A stretch of DNA of 64,000 nucleotides from Mucilaginibacter defluvii (GTDB lineage: Bacteria > Bacteroidota > Bacteroidia > Sphingobacteriales > Sphingobacteriaceae): assembly GCF_039543225.1 (NCBI RefSeq), contig NZ_BAABJI010000001.1:523193-587192 (forward strand), written 5' to 3'. A program made the position numbers and the translations under genes. Of the stretch, positions 15,630 to 25,074 are shown piece after piece (the first letter of the stretch is position 1; every line of letters starts with the position of its first letter). Under the pieces are notes generated by a model. That model was not told the DNA's origin and ran no database searches. It saw only the letters and a program-made list of their open reading frames with translations.

Positions 15630-16973
15630 ATGTTTAAAAAAATATTGATAGCCAACCGTGGCGAAATAGCCCTGCGCATCATCCGCACCTGTAAGGAGAT
15701 GGGCATTAAAACGGTAGCTGTATATTCAACCGCTGATCGTGAGAGCCTGCACGTACGTTTTGCCGATGAGGCTGTATGTATAGGGCCGCCGCCAAGCAGA
15801 GATTCATACTTAAATATCCCTAACATCATTTCGGCTGCCGAATTAACCAACGCTGATGCTATTCACCCGGGTTACGGCTTTTTGTCAGAGAACGCTAAAT
15901 TCTCAGCTATCTGTGCCGAGTATGGTATTAAATTCATCGGCGCTACGGCTGACCAGATCAACGCTATGGGCGATAAGGCATCAGCTAAAGAAACCATGAA
16001 AAAGGCCGGTGTACCAACTATACCCGGTTCAGACGGTTTGTTGAGCAGCGTAAAGGATGGTATAACCATAGCACGTAAAATAGGTTATCCTGTAATATTG
16101 AAGGCTACTGCCGGTGGTGGTGGCCGGGGTATGCGCGTAGTATGGAATGATGAAGAATTTGAACCGGCCTGGGATTCAGCCCGTGCCGAATCAGGTGCCG
16201 CGTTCGGAAACGATGGTATCTATCTCGAAAAATTTGTTGAAGATCCGCGCCACATCGAAATTCAGATAGTGGGTGATCAGTACGGCAAGGTATCTCACCT
16301 TTCTGAGCGCGACTGCTCTATACAGCGCCGTCACCAGAAGTTGGTTGAGGAATCACCTTCACCGTTCATGACCGACAAACTACGTAAAAAAATGGGCGAT
16401 GCCGCTGTTAAAGGTGCTAAAGCCGTTAAGTACGAAGGCGCCGGCACCATAGAGTTCTTGGTTGACAAAAATCGCAACTTCTACTTTATGGAAATGAATA
16501 CGCGTATTCAGGTTGAGCATCCGGTAACTGAGGAAGTTATCAACTTTGATTTAATCAAAGAACAGATAAAGGTTGCTGCCGGTATTCCTATCTCGGGTAA
16601 AAACTATGAGCCAACAATGCACGCTATTGAGTGCCGTATTAATGCTGAGGATCCGTTTAATGGTTTCAGGCCGTCTCCGGGTCGTATCACCAACTTCCAT
16701 TCGCCGGGTGGCCATGGTGTGAGGGTTGATACACATGTATACTCCGGTTACTCTATCCCGCCGAATTACGACTCGATGATAGCCAAGGTGATCTGCGTAG
16801 CCCAAACGCGCGATGAAGCGCTAAGCACGATGGAGCGTGCCCTAAGCGAGTTTGTGATTGAAGGTATCAAAACAACTATACCATTCCATTTAAAACTGTT
16901 AAAAGATCCTAACTTCCGGGCCGGTAACTTTACCACCAAGTTTATGGACACTTTTGAAATAAACGAGAATTAA
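15630..16973 (+). CDS. accC: Acetyl-CoA carboxylase biotin carboxylase subunit
   Basis: It carboxylates BCCP-biotin using ATP and bicarbonate. The 447-aa protein has an N-terminal [17 protein letters not shown] signature, [10 protein letters not shown], the ATP-grasp glycine loop [12 protein letters not shown], the metal site [17 protein letters not shown], and a C-terminal closure domain. Length fits the stand-alone AccC subunit. It is the last gene of the fatty-acid cluster; a terminator-like hairpin follows. Confidence 0.97.
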   Translation: MFKKILIANRGEIALRIIRTCKEMGIKTVAVYSTADRESLHVRFADEAVCIGPPPSRDSYLNIPNIISAAELTNADAIHPGYGFLSENAKFSAICAEYGIKFIGATADQINAMGDKASAKETMKKAGVPTIPGSDGLLSSVKDGITIARKIGYPVILKATAGGGGRGMRVVWNDEEFEPAWDSARAESGAAFGNDGIYLEKFVEDPRHIEIQIVGDQYGKVSHLSERDCSIQRRHQKLVEESPSPFMTDKLRKKMGDAAVKGAKAVKYEGAGTIEFLVDKNRNFYFMEMNTRIQVEHPVTEEVINFDLIKEQIKVAAGIPISGKNYEPTMHAIECRINAEDPFNGFRPSPGRITNFHSPGGHGVRVDTHVYSGYSIPPNYDSMIAKVICVAQTRDEALSTMERALSEFVIEGIKTTIPFHLKLLKDPNFRAGNFTTKFMDTFEINEN

Positions 16974-16997
16974 AACTATTCCGGTAAAATAAAACGT

Positions 16998-17030
16998 AAA
17001 TACCCTTGTTAGTAACAGCAGGGGTATTTT
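16998..17030 (+). terminator. Terminator after accC
   Basis: AAATACCC and GGGTATTT form a stem, with further imperfect pairing TTGTTA/TAACAGCA inside, followed by TTTATTT. It lies 11 bases before the tatC ATG. Confidence 0.65.
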
Positions 17031-17040
17031 ATTTACATAG

Positions 17041-17910
17041 ATGAGCGATAACAAACTTATAAAGGCTATAAAGGATAAAGGCAAGAATATTGAGGCCGAA
17101 ATGTCATTCTTTGACCATCTGGAGGCATTGCGCTGGCATTTAATCAGGGCATCAATAGCCATAGTTTTATTTACCATACTGGCCTTTGTTTTTTACGACT
17201 TTGTTTTTGATACGGTAATTATGGGCCCTATGGACCCCCAATTTTTTACCTACCGTATGCTATGTAAACTGGGCGATTACCTCAACCGCCCCGGTTTTTG
17301 TATCGACAAGATACCGGGTAAGATCATCAACACCGAAATGGCAGGGCAGTTTACCTTGCAGATCAACTCGGCATTGCTTATCGGTATCACCCTGGGCTTT
17401 CCATACCTGTTGTTTGAGATATGGCGCTTTGTTAAGCCTGCCCTGCATGAGAATGAGCGTAAGGCCGCGAGTGGCTTTGTGTTTTACGCCTCAATGCTTT
17501 TTATACTGGGCATATTATTCGGTTACTACGTAGTTACGCCCGAGTCGATCTCCTTTTTAGCCGGTTATCAAGTAAGTAAGGTTATCGAAAATACGTTTAC
17601 TATTGATTCTTATCTATCATCGGTATCAACCCTTACCCTGGCCACGGGTATTGTGTTTGAGCTGCCTATACTGGTTTATGTACTCTCAAACATTGGTATA
17701 CTCACCGCTAAAACTATGCGCCAGGGGCGCCGGTACGCCATTGTGGGTATATTGGTAGTGGCGGCGGTTATTACGCCTACGCCCGATGTGCTTACCATGA
17801 TGGTGGTAACCATACCATTGTTCCTGCTATACGAGGTTGGTATTATAGTGGCGGGTATGGTTGAAAAGCGCAGGCTTAAACGCGAGCGTGACGAAATGGC
17901 AAAAGCATAA
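17041..17910 (+). CDS. tatC: Twin-arginine translocase subunit TatC
   Basis: TatC is the membrane receptor for folded proteins bearing twin-arginine signals. The 289-aa protein has the cytoplasmic N-terminal motif EMSFFDHLEALRWHL, about six hydrophobic segments, and the FELP motif (FELPILVYVLS) between helices. It is somewhat longer than E. coli TatC through an insertion between TM1 and TM2 (about 65-100) that contains Cys residues (MLCKLGDY, GFCIDK), seen in Bacteroidota homologs. No tatA is adjacent. The C-terminus is basic and Glu-rich, as expected for a cytoplasmic tail. Confidence 0.95.
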   Translation: MSDNKLIKAIKDKGKNIEAEMSFFDHLEALRWHLIRASIAIVLFTILAFVFYDFVFDTVIMGPMDPQFFTYRMLCKLGDYLNRPGFCIDKIPGKIINTEMAGQFTLQINSALLIGITLGFPYLLFEIWRFVKPALHENERKAASGFVFYASMLFILGILFGYYVVTPESISFLAGYQVSKVIENTFTIDSYLSSVSTLTLATGIVFELPILVYVLSNIGILTAKTMRQGRRYAIVGILVVAAVITPTPDVLTMMVVTIPLFLLYEVGIIVAGMVEKRRLKRERDEMAKA

Positions 17911-17954
17911 TAACGTTACTTCCCTTTTAAAATATTATTGATATTTTAGAGCCC

Positions 17955-18389
17955 ATGAAACAAGGGCTTAAAATAGCTATAGGCGCAGATCATGCCGGCT
18001 TTGAATTAAAAGAAGTTTTATTGGATGGTGTTGAAGGCATCGAAGTGAAAGACTTTGGTACCTACACTCCCGGATCTGTTGATTATCCTGACTTTGCACA
18101 CCTGGTGGCATCGGCAGTTGAGAAAGGCGAGGCCGATTACGGTATACTGATCTGCGGATCAGCAAACGGTGTGGCCATGACAGCCAACAAACACCAGGGC
18201 ATCCGCGCGGCATTGTGTTGGAAACCTGAAGTTGCCGAGCCTGCCCGCAGCCATAATAATGCCAATGTATTGTGTATACCAGCCAGGCATGTAACCGTAG
18301 AGGAGGCACGCGAAATTGTAAATGTATTCTTTACTGTTGAGTTTGAAGGCGGCCGCCACGCTACCCGTGTGGACAAGATATCCTGCTAA
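17955..18389 (+). CDS. rpiB: Ribose-5-phosphate isomerase B
   Basis: It interconverts ribose 5-phosphate and ribulose 5-phosphate in the pentose phosphate pathway. The 144-aa protein begins with KIAIGADHAGFELKE and contains LICGSANGVAMTANKHQGIR, with the catalytic Cys in ICGS. A His in HNNANVLC is also conserved. Length and motifs match RpiB/LacAB. It stands 44 bases after tatC and is closed by a terminator. Confidence 0.96.
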   Translation: MKQGLKIAIGADHAGFELKEVLLDGVEGIEVKDFGTYTPGSVDYPDFAHLVASAVEKGEADYGILICGSANGVAMTANKHQGIRAALCWKPEVAEPARSHNNANVLCIPARHVTVEEAREIVNVFFTVEFEGGRHATRVDKISC

Positions 18390-18404
18390 ACAAAATAGAT
18401 TTAT

Positions 18405-18434
18405 AAGTCCTGGTGATGTGGCCGGGATTTTTTA
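18405..18434 (+). terminator. Terminator of rpiB
   Basis: AAGTCCTGG pairs with CCGGGATTT through two G-U pairs around an 8-base loop, followed by a T-rich tract. Confidence 0.68.
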
Positions 18435-18464
18435 TTATACGTTTTTTTTAACTGACCATTTTTA

Positions 18465-20075
18465 ATGAAAAGAGTTCCATTATTATTCCTGGCGATAGCG
18501 GCAGCCTCATGCAGCTATGCCCAAAAAGATCCGAACGCGGTAAAGTTCGCCAAGTACATTACCGTTGAGGATGCAAAAAAACACCTTTCCATCCTCGCGT
18601 CTGACGAATACGAAGGCCGTGAAACCGGTAAACCGGGCGCGGATAAAGCGGCAAATTACATCGCCAACGAGTTTAAAAAATTAGGCCTGCAAGGTCCGGT
18701 TAAGGGTTCATACTTTTTAGATGTGCCGCTTACAGAAAATTCATTCAAGGTAAATCCTATAGCAATAGGCGGCAGTACTTTTACTAACGGTAAAGATTTT
18801 TACTCACTAACTGCAGCACCCGCAAACACCGTTAAAGCTGCTGATATTGTATTTGTTGGTTATGGTATAACCGACGAAAAATATGACGACCTTAAAGGTA
18901 CTGATATCGCCGGTAAAGTAGTTTTGGTGATTAATGATGGTGAGCCTATGAAAAACGGCGTATCCTTAATTACCGGGACGGCCACCCGTTCGCAATGGAG
19001 CATTAGCCGTGGTAAACGTATTCAAGCTCTGCAAGCAAAAAAACCTGCGTTGATTTTTGCCGTTAACCAGATTGTGGCAAGTAACCTGCAACGTTTTGGC
19101 TCAAGCATTTTAGCGCCACGTATGGGCATCAAAAAGGAAGGTTCCGCACAGGCTACAACCACTCCAGTGGTAATAAATATTACAGCTGATATGGCCAATG
19201 CGTTGTTAAAAAGCACAGGCAAAACCTATACCCAATTAAAAGAGGAAATTGATGCTGCCGGCGCGCCAAAAACTCAGGTAGTAAAAACACCGGTAGAGGT
19301 TAGCTACAGCACCGAAGAAAAAGCGGTAAAAGCGGTTGACGTATTAGGTTACTTACCTGGCTCTGACGCGAAATTGAAGAACGAGGTACTGGTTATCTCT
19401 GCCCACTATGACCATATTGGTATTGAGCCGGAAGGCAGCACCAAAACCGATAAAATAAACAATGGTGCTGATGATGACGGTTCAGGCACTACCGGTATGC
19501 TTGAGCTGGCCCGCGCGTTCAGCATGGCGAAAAAAGCAGGCAAAGGCCCTAAGCGCAGTATCCTGTTTTTGGGTAATGTTGGCGAAGAAAAAGGTTTATT
19601 AGGTTCTGAATATTATTCTGACCATCCTGTATTCCCGCTGGCTAATACCATTGCCGATCTGAATATTGACATGATCGGCCGTGTAGGTGAAGAGTATGCC
19701 GGTAAGCCTGATTCAGCTAATTACGTGTATTCAATCGGTTCAAAAATGTTAAGCACTACCCTACACAAAATTGGGGAAGAGGCTAACAATACTTACACGC
19801 AGATGAAACTGGATTACAAGTATGACGATCCGAATGATCCGAACCGTTTCTACTACCGTTCAGATCATTATAACTTCGCGCGCTATAATGTGCCGATCAT
19901 ATTCTACTTTAACGGCGTACATGCCGATTATCACCAGCCGGGCGATGAAGTGAGCAAAATTAACTTCCCGCTGCTGGTTAAACGCAGTCACCTGGTTTAC
20001 TATACCGCCTGGGAACTTGCCAACCGTGCCGAGCGTCCTGCGGTTGATGTTAAAACAGAACAAGGCGTAAAATAG
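18465..20075 (+). CDS. M28-family metallopeptidase with PA-type insert, exported
   Basis: This is a zinc aminopeptidase-like enzyme of 536 aa. It has an N-terminal signal sequence ending near SCSYAQ, an M28 N-terminal part (25-95), a PA-like insert (about 120-290), and the catalytic M28 core. Visible ligands are His314 (SAHYDHIG), Asp337 region (NNGADDDGSG), Glu374/Glu375 (NVGEEKG), Asp402 (LNIDMIGR) and a C-terminal His in VHADYHQPGDE. It probably acts in the periplasm on peptides; the exact specificity is unknown. AASC could be read as a lipobox but is weak. Terminators flank it on both sides. Confidence 0.92.
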   Translation: MKRVPLLFLAIAAASCSYAQKDPNAVKFAKYITVEDAKKHLSILASDEYEGRETGKPGADKAANYIANEFKKLGLQGPVKGSYFLDVPLTENSFKVNPIAIGGSTFTNGKDFYSLTAAPANTVKAADIVFVGYGITDEKYDDLKGTDIAGKVVLVINDGEPMKNGVSLITGTATRSQWSISRGKRIQALQAKKPALIFAVNQIVASNLQRFGSSILAPRMGIKKEGSAQATTTPVVINITADMANALLKSTGKTYTQLKEEIDAAGAPKTQVVKTPVEVSYSTEEKAVKAVDVLGYLPGSDAKLKNEVLVISAHYDHIGIEPEGSTKTDKINNGADDDGSGTTGMLELARAFSMAKKAGKGPKRSILFLGNVGEEKGLLGSEYYSDHPVFPLANTIADLNIDMIGRVGEEYAGKPDSANYVYSIGSKMLSTTLHKIGEEANNTYTQMKLDYKYDDPNDPNRFYYRSDHYNFARYNVPIIFYFNGVHADYHQPGDEVSKINFPLLVKRSHLVYYTAWELANRAERPAVDVKTEQGVK

Positions 20076-20109
20076 TTAATAGGGCTAAATCAGCCATTGT
20101 TAATAAATT

Positions 20110-20145
20110 GAAAAGGGATGATTAAAACTCATCCCTTTTCGTTTT
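20110..20145 (+). terminator. Strong intrinsic terminator of the M28 peptidase gene
   Basis: A perfect 12-bp stem GAAAAGGGATGA/TCATCCCTTTTC with a 7-base loop is followed by GTTTTT. Confidence 0.88.
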
Positions 20146-20170
20146 TATAAAAAACACTACTTTAGCTTTT

Positions 20171-21559
20171 ATGGGTAACACTGCCGATGAATTTTTGATT
20201 GCTGCTGAGGATAAGGCGTTTGATGCAGCCCATCGTAATATAATAAACTATAATATTGGTAAGTATGATGCAGCGGTTGACCGGGGCTTGTCAAGATTGA
20301 TAAACCTTGATACCGCGAAAAAGAAAGGCCATTTGATAAAATGGAAAGCCATGGAAACGCTGGATAAGCTTTTACCCGAGTTTGAGGCCAATTTTCAGCG
20401 CAGGGGCGGCAAGGTAATATGGGCTAATGATGCCGAAGAAGCTAACCGCGAGATACTGAACATATTGCAAAAGGCTGGTGCCAAAACCATTGTAAAATCA
20501 AAATCAATGGTTACGGAGGAGATCCACCTGAACGAGTTTCTGGAGCAAAACCAGATTGAGAGCCTGGAAACTGATCTGGGCGAATACATTGTTCAGCTGC
20601 TTGGCCAGCCGCCTTACCATATTGTTACCCCGGCTATGCACCTTTCTAAAGAGGATATAGCACAACTATTCAACAAACATTTTGGTACCCCGGTTGATGC
20701 TACTCCCGAACAGCTTACCCAAAAAGCGCGCGAGCTGCTGCGCGACAAATATTTACAGGCTGATGCAGGCATAACAGGCGGTAACTTTTTAATTGCCGAT
20801 AGCGGTAGCATCGCCCTTAGCGAAAATGAGGGTAACGCCCGATTAAGCACCTCGTTCCCTAAAATACATATAGCAGTTGTGGGTATCGAAAAAATTATTC
20901 CGTCGCTGGTTGATCTTGACCTGTTTTGGCCCATGTTGGCAACCCATGGTACGGGGCAAAATCTTACCGTATATAACACCATATTAAGCGGCCCACGCCA
21001 GCCCGATGAAACGGACGGCCCGGAAGAAATGTATGTAGTACTGCTGGATAACGGCCGCACCAACCTGCTCGCGCAAAAGGAGCAGCGGCAGGGCCTGTAC
21101 TGTATACGCTGCGGGGCCTGCTTGAACGCCTGCCCGGTGTATAAAAATATTGGCGGCCATAGCTATCAAACTACATACAGCGGGCCCATTGGTTCGGTAA
21201 TTACACCGCATACAAAGGGTATGGAGGATTTTAAGCACCTGAGCTATGCCTCCAGCCTTTGCGGCAAATGTACCGAGGTATGCCCGGTTAAGATAGATAT
21301 CCACAAAATGCTGCTACTAAACCGCCGCGACGCGGTTAAGGAAGAAAAAGTATCTAAAGCTGAAAAGTGGGGCTGGATGCTTTGGAAGAAAGGTATCCTC
21401 AGCCGCAAACTGGTTGATTTTTTTGGTGGCGGCTTAAAAAACCGTTTTATAAAATTACTGTTCAAAAAAAGCTGGGGGCACTACCGCGATATGCCGCATG
21501 TGGCCGATAAATCATTCAGCAAGCAATGGCAGGAGCGAGGTAAAAACGATCTTCACTAA
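20171..21559 (+). CDS. LutB/YkgF-family iron-sulfur protein
   Basis: This family oxidises L-lactate as part of a LutABC complex. The 462-aa protein has an N-terminal LUD domain (about 60-300) and two 4Fe-4S motifs: Cys311/314/317/321 (CIRCGACLNACP) and Cys364/367/371 (CGKCTEVCP). It has no signal peptide. Unusually for lutB, neither a LutA-like nor a LutC-like gene adjoins it; downstream is a DHFR-like reductase gene 7 bases away. It may work with partners elsewhere or in another quinone-linked oxidation. Confidence 0.9.
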   Translation: MGNTADEFLIAAEDKAFDAAHRNIINYNIGKYDAAVDRGLSRLINLDTAKKKGHLIKWKAMETLDKLLPEFEANFQRRGGKVIWANDAEEANREILNILQKAGAKTIVKSKSMVTEEIHLNEFLEQNQIESLETDLGEYIVQLLGQPPYHIVTPAMHLSKEDIAQLFNKHFGTPVDATPEQLTQKARELLRDKYLQADAGITGGNFLIADSGSIALSENEGNARLSTSFPKIHIAVVGIEKIIPSLVDLDLFWPMLATHGTGQNLTVYNTILSGPRQPDETDGPEEMYVVLLDNGRTNLLAQKEQRQGLYCIRCGACLNACPVYKNIGGHSYQTTYSGPIGSVITPHTKGMEDFKHLSYASSLCGKCTEVCPVKIDIHKMLLLNRRDAVKEEKVSKAEKWGWMLWKKGILSRKLVDFFGGGLKNRFIKLLFKKSWGHYRDMPHVADKSFSKQWQERGKNDLH

Positions 21560-21566
21560 AACACTG

Positions 21567-22106
21567 ATGCGTAAAATTATTTTAAATGTAGCTGTAAGTC
21601 TCGATGGGTTTATTGAGGGGCCGAACGGTGAGTATGATTGGTGTTTTACCGATCAGGATTACGGCATGGAAGCATTTACAGCTGAAACGGATGCCGTTTT
21701 TATTGGCAGAAAGAGCTATGAAGTGTTGCAGGAATACGGTAACCCATGGCCTGATAAAATGCTGTATATATTTTCAGATACCTTAACCGGTGCGGAAGGT
21801 AATGCCGAAATTATCCGCTCAGAAAATTTTATAGACCGGATTGATGCTATTCGCCATACCGAAGGTAAAAATATCTGGCTGTTTGGCGGGGCCAACCTGC
21901 TTTCACAACTGATAAGCAAAAATTATGTGAACGAGCTGTTACTCTCTGTTCATCCCATCGTCCTGGGCTCGGGCACCCCTTTGTTTAAGGATCTTACCGA
22001 ACGGTTGGAGCTAAACCTGCTTGATAGCGCGGTATATGATACCGGGCTGGTACAGCTTACTTATTCTATTAAACCCCGGTTTGATTTGGATATGCTGCCT
22101 GAATAA
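21567..22106 (+). CDS. Dihydrofolate reductase family protein (RibD C-terminal-like)
   Basis: The 179-aa protein begins MRKIILNVAVSLDGFIEGPN, typical of the RibD C-terminal/DHFR-like reductases of unknown substrate. NADPH-binding features include FIGRKSYE and KNIWLFGGANL, and HPIVLGSGTPLF is the family C-terminal motif. The ATG at 21567 is chosen over 21498, which would overlap lutB by 62 bases and add non-family residues. It follows the LutB-like gene by 7 bases, so the two are probably co-transcribed. Confidence 0.88.
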   Translation: MRKIILNVAVSLDGFIEGPNGEYDWCFTDQDYGMEAFTAETDAVFIGRKSYEVLQEYGNPWPDKMLYIFSDTLTGAEGNAEIIRSENFIDRIDAIRHTEGKNIWLFGGANLLSQLISKNYVNELLLSVHPIVLGSGTPLFKDLTERLELNLLDSAVYDTGLVQLTYSIKPRFDLDMLPE

Positions 22107-22111
22107 CGCTT

Positions 22112-22966
22112 TTAGTGTTTGTTACCAAAACCAAACTCCTTATAGGTGTTCGGCAACTCGTTAGCGCTGCTGAATGCAAAGGTGTAAGATGTCCACCAGG
22201 TTTCAAAATCGGCATCTTTACCGCTGGCGGCAACGTCAGTACGAGTTGCGCGTAACATGTAAATACCCTCGCGGCTTAGCTTAAAGAAAATCTGCCCTTT
22301 AGCATCGGATATTAAATTTTCGGGATAAATAGTACCCTTGGGTGTTTTAACGTAAAGCTTTATCGGTGCCGACTCTAATGGTTTATTCTGGAAATAAACA
22401 ATTGCGGTTACATCGTCGCCATAGTTCATTTTGTAAGGATTTCCCTTTAGCGTGAGCTCAAATTCATCGCCCACTAATTTCTCCTGCACACTGCCCGAAG
22501 GTTTATCTATCATCACCAGCGTCTTCATGGAGCGGTTGTATTTTTCGCGCACATTCATGGTATGGAAGCTTTTGGCCTTTTTAACCGATTCTTCATTCCC
22601 ATCAGCCTCAAGGTGTTTCAGGAATGTTTCGCGGTCAATCTCCTGCGTTGCCGATTGGCTCAACTGTAGTAAAGCCAGGCCGCCGTTCGCTACTTCGTAA
22701 TCTTTAATGGTAACTACGGTATCATTCGCGATGGTAGTCAGCGGTATTTTTTTTGAACCCTCGTACAATGCGAATTTCGCATCCTTTGCTTCCGGGGTTT
22801 CGTAATCATCATCTGTTGATGATACATCGGCCTTGAACATGCGCACGCTCAGCTTATCGCCTTTGTGCAAAAAAAAGTTTTCGGCCAACAAAAAATCTTC
22901 ATTGATGGCAGCAGTTAGCAACACTGCGATGGAAAGGGCGGCAGTAAACAAGCAAAAACGCTTCAT
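22112..22966 (-). CDS. Exported DUF4198-like protein
   Basis: The 284-aa protein has an N-terminal signal peptide (MKRFCLFTAALSIAVLLTAA). The region after it (LLAENFFLHKGDKLSVRMF) resembles the DUF4198 family, whose members have Ig-like domains and are sometimes tied to metal uptake. The C-terminal part (about 180-265) reads like an Ig/CarboxypepD-type sandwich (GDDVTAIVYFQNKPLE, DAKGQIFFKLSREG). The start at 22966 places the signal peptide at the N-terminus; an upstream start at 22993 would add 9 residues. It converges on the DHFR-like gene with a 5-base gap. Confidence 0.68.
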   Translation of the reverse strand: MKRFCLFTAALSIAVLLTAAINEDFLLAENFFLHKGDKLSVRMFKADVSSTDDDYETPEAKDAKFALYEGSKKIPLTTIANDTVVTIKDYEVANGGLALLQLSQSATQEIDRETFLKHLEADGNEESVKKAKSFHTMNVREKYNRSMKTLVMIDKPSGSVQEKLVGDEFELTLKGNPYKMNYGDDVTAIVYFQNKPLESAPIKLYVKTPKGTIYPENLISDAKGQIFFKLSREGIYMLRATRTDVAASGKDADFETWWTSYTFAFSSANELPNTYKEFGFGNKH

Positions 22967-23103
22967 GGGCAATACATAGTGATGGAATACCAAACATACA
23001 AAGTTTTAAAAATATGTATAGGCTGGACGGGCAATTTTTGCGTTATCGTTACAAAACTTACATTATGTTTATTTTACTTTGAGGCCGCAACGGCGGATAA
23101 ACA

Positions 23104-23133
23104 TTTTGCGATGGTTGCCGTTAGTTACATTTG
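23104..23133 (+). promoter_or_regulatory. Promoter of the cation/proton antiporter gene
   Basis: TTTTG (23104-23108), a 17-base spacer and TACATTTG (23126-23133) approximate the Bacteroidota consensus. It ends 20 bases before the TTG start. Confidence 0.6.
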
Positions 23134-23153
23134 CAATTAACAAATAAAGCGAT

Positions 23154-24356
23154 TTGAGTACCTATACTACCTTAATGATATTGTGCGGGCTGGTAATATT
23201 TTCATACCTGTTCGACCTTATTGCCGGCAAAACCAAACTGCCGTCGGTACTGCTGTTGCTTTTTTTGGGGATCGCCATCCGGCAGGTTGTAGATTACTTT
23301 AGCTGGACAGCGCCTGACTTTAGTCGCATACTGCCCGCCTTGGGTACATTGGGTTTGATACTGATCGTATTCGAAGGCGCTCTCGAGCTTAAATACACGC
23401 CTGAAAAGAACGTGGTCATTAAACGATCCTTTCTGTCGGCGTTGTGCATACTACTGGCAACCACGGCTGTAATTACTACTATATTCCACTACATATCGGG
23501 CGCGAGTATTTACCGTTGCATTGTTAACGCTATTCCTTTTTGTGTGGTAAGTTCGGCTATCGCGATACCTTCAGCATCGGGCCTGCCAAAAGATAAAAAG
23601 GAGTTTATTATATACGAATCATCCTTTTCAGATATACTCACCATTGTTTTCTTCAACTTTATGCTGAGTAACAAGTCGTTTAACTTTACGGCGTTTACAA
23701 GCTTAGGGGGCGAATTGTTGCTGATACTGTTTTTCGCGGTGGTATCGTGCCTGCTGTTGTTATATCTTATCAAGAATATTACGCATCACGTAAAATTCTT
23801 CCTCATCATATCCATCATTATATTGGTTTACGCGATAGGGCAATCCTATCATTTATCGGCATTGATTGTAGTGCTGGCCTTCGGTTTGTTTTTAAACAAC
23901 GCCAGCCAGATACATTTTCCGTGGTTCAGGCGTAACTTTTTATACCCTGCCCTGGGGCATGAATTGAAGCAGCTGCTTCAACTATCGGCCGAGAGCGCCT
24001 TTTTAATGCGGACCTTCTTTTTCGTGTTATTCGGCTTTACCATGAACATACACCAGTTTAATGATCTTGGCTTATTGATATTGGGCGTGCTGGTGATCGT
24101 ATCGATCTATCTGATCAGGTTTTTATACATCAAGCTGGCTTTAAAAACCGATATGATGCCCGAATTGGTATTAGTGCCACGCGGATTGATCAGTGTACTG
24201 CTGTTTTATAACCTGCCCGAAAAGCTGCAACTACCGCAGATAGATACGGGGCTGCTGTTTATCGTTATCCTATCTACAAGCGTTATTATGAGCCTGGGCC
24301 TGCTGGGTAGCCGGAAGTATAAAATACCCGAAGGACAGGAATTTGATAATGTGTAA
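23154..24356 (+). CDS. Cation:proton antiporter (CPA1/NhaP-like)
   Basis: This integral membrane protein of 400 aa has about 11-12 hydrophobic segments and no long soluble tail. Family features are an N-terminal SYLFDLIAGKTKLPSVLLLL and the central FEGALELKY and SSAIAIPSASGLP stretches, equivalent to the transport-site helices of Na+/H+ or K+/H+ exchangers. The TTG at 23154 gives the expected first helix; the next Met is residue 7. The ion specificity is not readable. It is convergent with the SDR gene; the stop codons adjoin with no gap. Confidence 0.88.
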   Translation: MSTYTTLMILCGLVIFSYLFDLIAGKTKLPSVLLLLFLGIAIRQVVDYFSWTAPDFSRILPALGTLGLILIVFEGALELKYTPEKNVVIKRSFLSALCILLATTAVITTIFHYISGASIYRCIVNAIPFCVVSSAIAIPSASGLPKDKKEFIIYESSFSDILTIVFFNFMLSNKSFNFTAFTSLGGELLLILFFAVVSCLLLLYLIKNITHHVKFFLIISIIILVYAIGQSYHLSALIVVLAFGLFLNNASQIHFPWFRRNFLYPALGHELKQLLQLSAESAFLMRTFFFVLFGFTMNIHQFNDLGLLILGVLVIVSIYLIRFLYIKLALKTDMMPELVLVPRGLISVLLFYNLPEKLQLPQIDTGLLFIVILSTSVIMSLGLLGSRKYKIPEGQEFDNV

Positions 24357-25061
24357 TTACGGCGTAGTAAGCGCCACCGGCAATATCTTTCCGTTAAAAA
24401 ACTTATGGCCGGTAAGTGCGAAGTCGGCAATGTATTTGCCCATTTCAAAGGCCATCACCGGCGATTGATAACCCGGAAAAGCCTTCTCCAGCATTTCAGT
24501 TTGTGCCGAGCCTAAAGCCAGGCAGTTAACGCTGATCTGCTGCTCGGCAAGTTCTTGTGCCAGGCATTCGGTAAAAACGTGCAAGGCTGCCTTACTTGCC
24601 GAGTAAGCCGAAAGGCCGGCAAACTTGGCGCTACCCTGGTAACCGCCCATACTGCCTATGTTCACAATATGGCTTCCCGCAGGCATCACGCCTAATAAGG
24701 CTTGTGTAATGCGTACATGGCTTAGGTAATTGCTTTGCAGCATATCCACAAAATCAATTTCCTCCAGCTCCTTAAAAGGTTTATTGATCAGTACCCCTGC
24801 ATTATTTATCAGGGCATCAACCTTATTATCCATATGTGTGCCAATGAATTGCAGCAACGCGGCAGGGTCATCACTAACCAGGTCAAACACTATAGGGTAC
24901 AAAATACAGTCAGGGTTTATGCTTCGCGATATCTCAAACAAACGCTGTAACTTATCCTGCGAACGGGCAATGGCCATCACCTTGTGCTTGCCTGAAGTAA
25001 TGAGGTCGATAACGGCTTCAAAGCCTACGCCGCTGCTGGCGCCGGTTATAATAATATTCAT
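24357..25061 (-). CDS. SDR-family NAD(P)-dependent oxidoreductase
   Basis: This classical short-chain dehydrogenase of 234 aa has cofactor motif TGASSGVG (6-13), NNAG (LINNAGV), the catalytic Ser in NIGSMGGY and catalytic Tyr/Lys in YSASKAAL. The substrate is unknown. The ATG at 25061 is used because MNIIITGASSG is the normal family start; an upstream in-frame start at 25121 would run into the UPF0104 gene. It lies 13 bases downstream of that gene on the same strand. Confidence 0.93.
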   Translation of the reverse strand: MNIIITGASSGVGFEAVIDLITSGKHKVMAIARSQDKLQRLFEISRSINPDCILYPIVFDLVSDDPAALLQFIGTHMDNKVDALINNAGVLINKPFKELEEIDFVDMLQSNYLSHVRITQALLGVMPAGSHIVNIGSMGGYQGSAKFAGLSAYSASKAALHVFTECLAQELAEQQISVNCLALGSAQTEMLEKAFPGYQSPVMAFEMGKYIADFALTGHKFFNGKILPVALTTP

Positions 25062-25074
25062 GGTAGATGAGGTG

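Noticed and set aside
18510..18530. Lipobox in the M28 peptidase (AASC)
   Set aside because: The hydrophobic pattern and the SYAQ end fit ordinary signal-peptidase cleavage as well or better.
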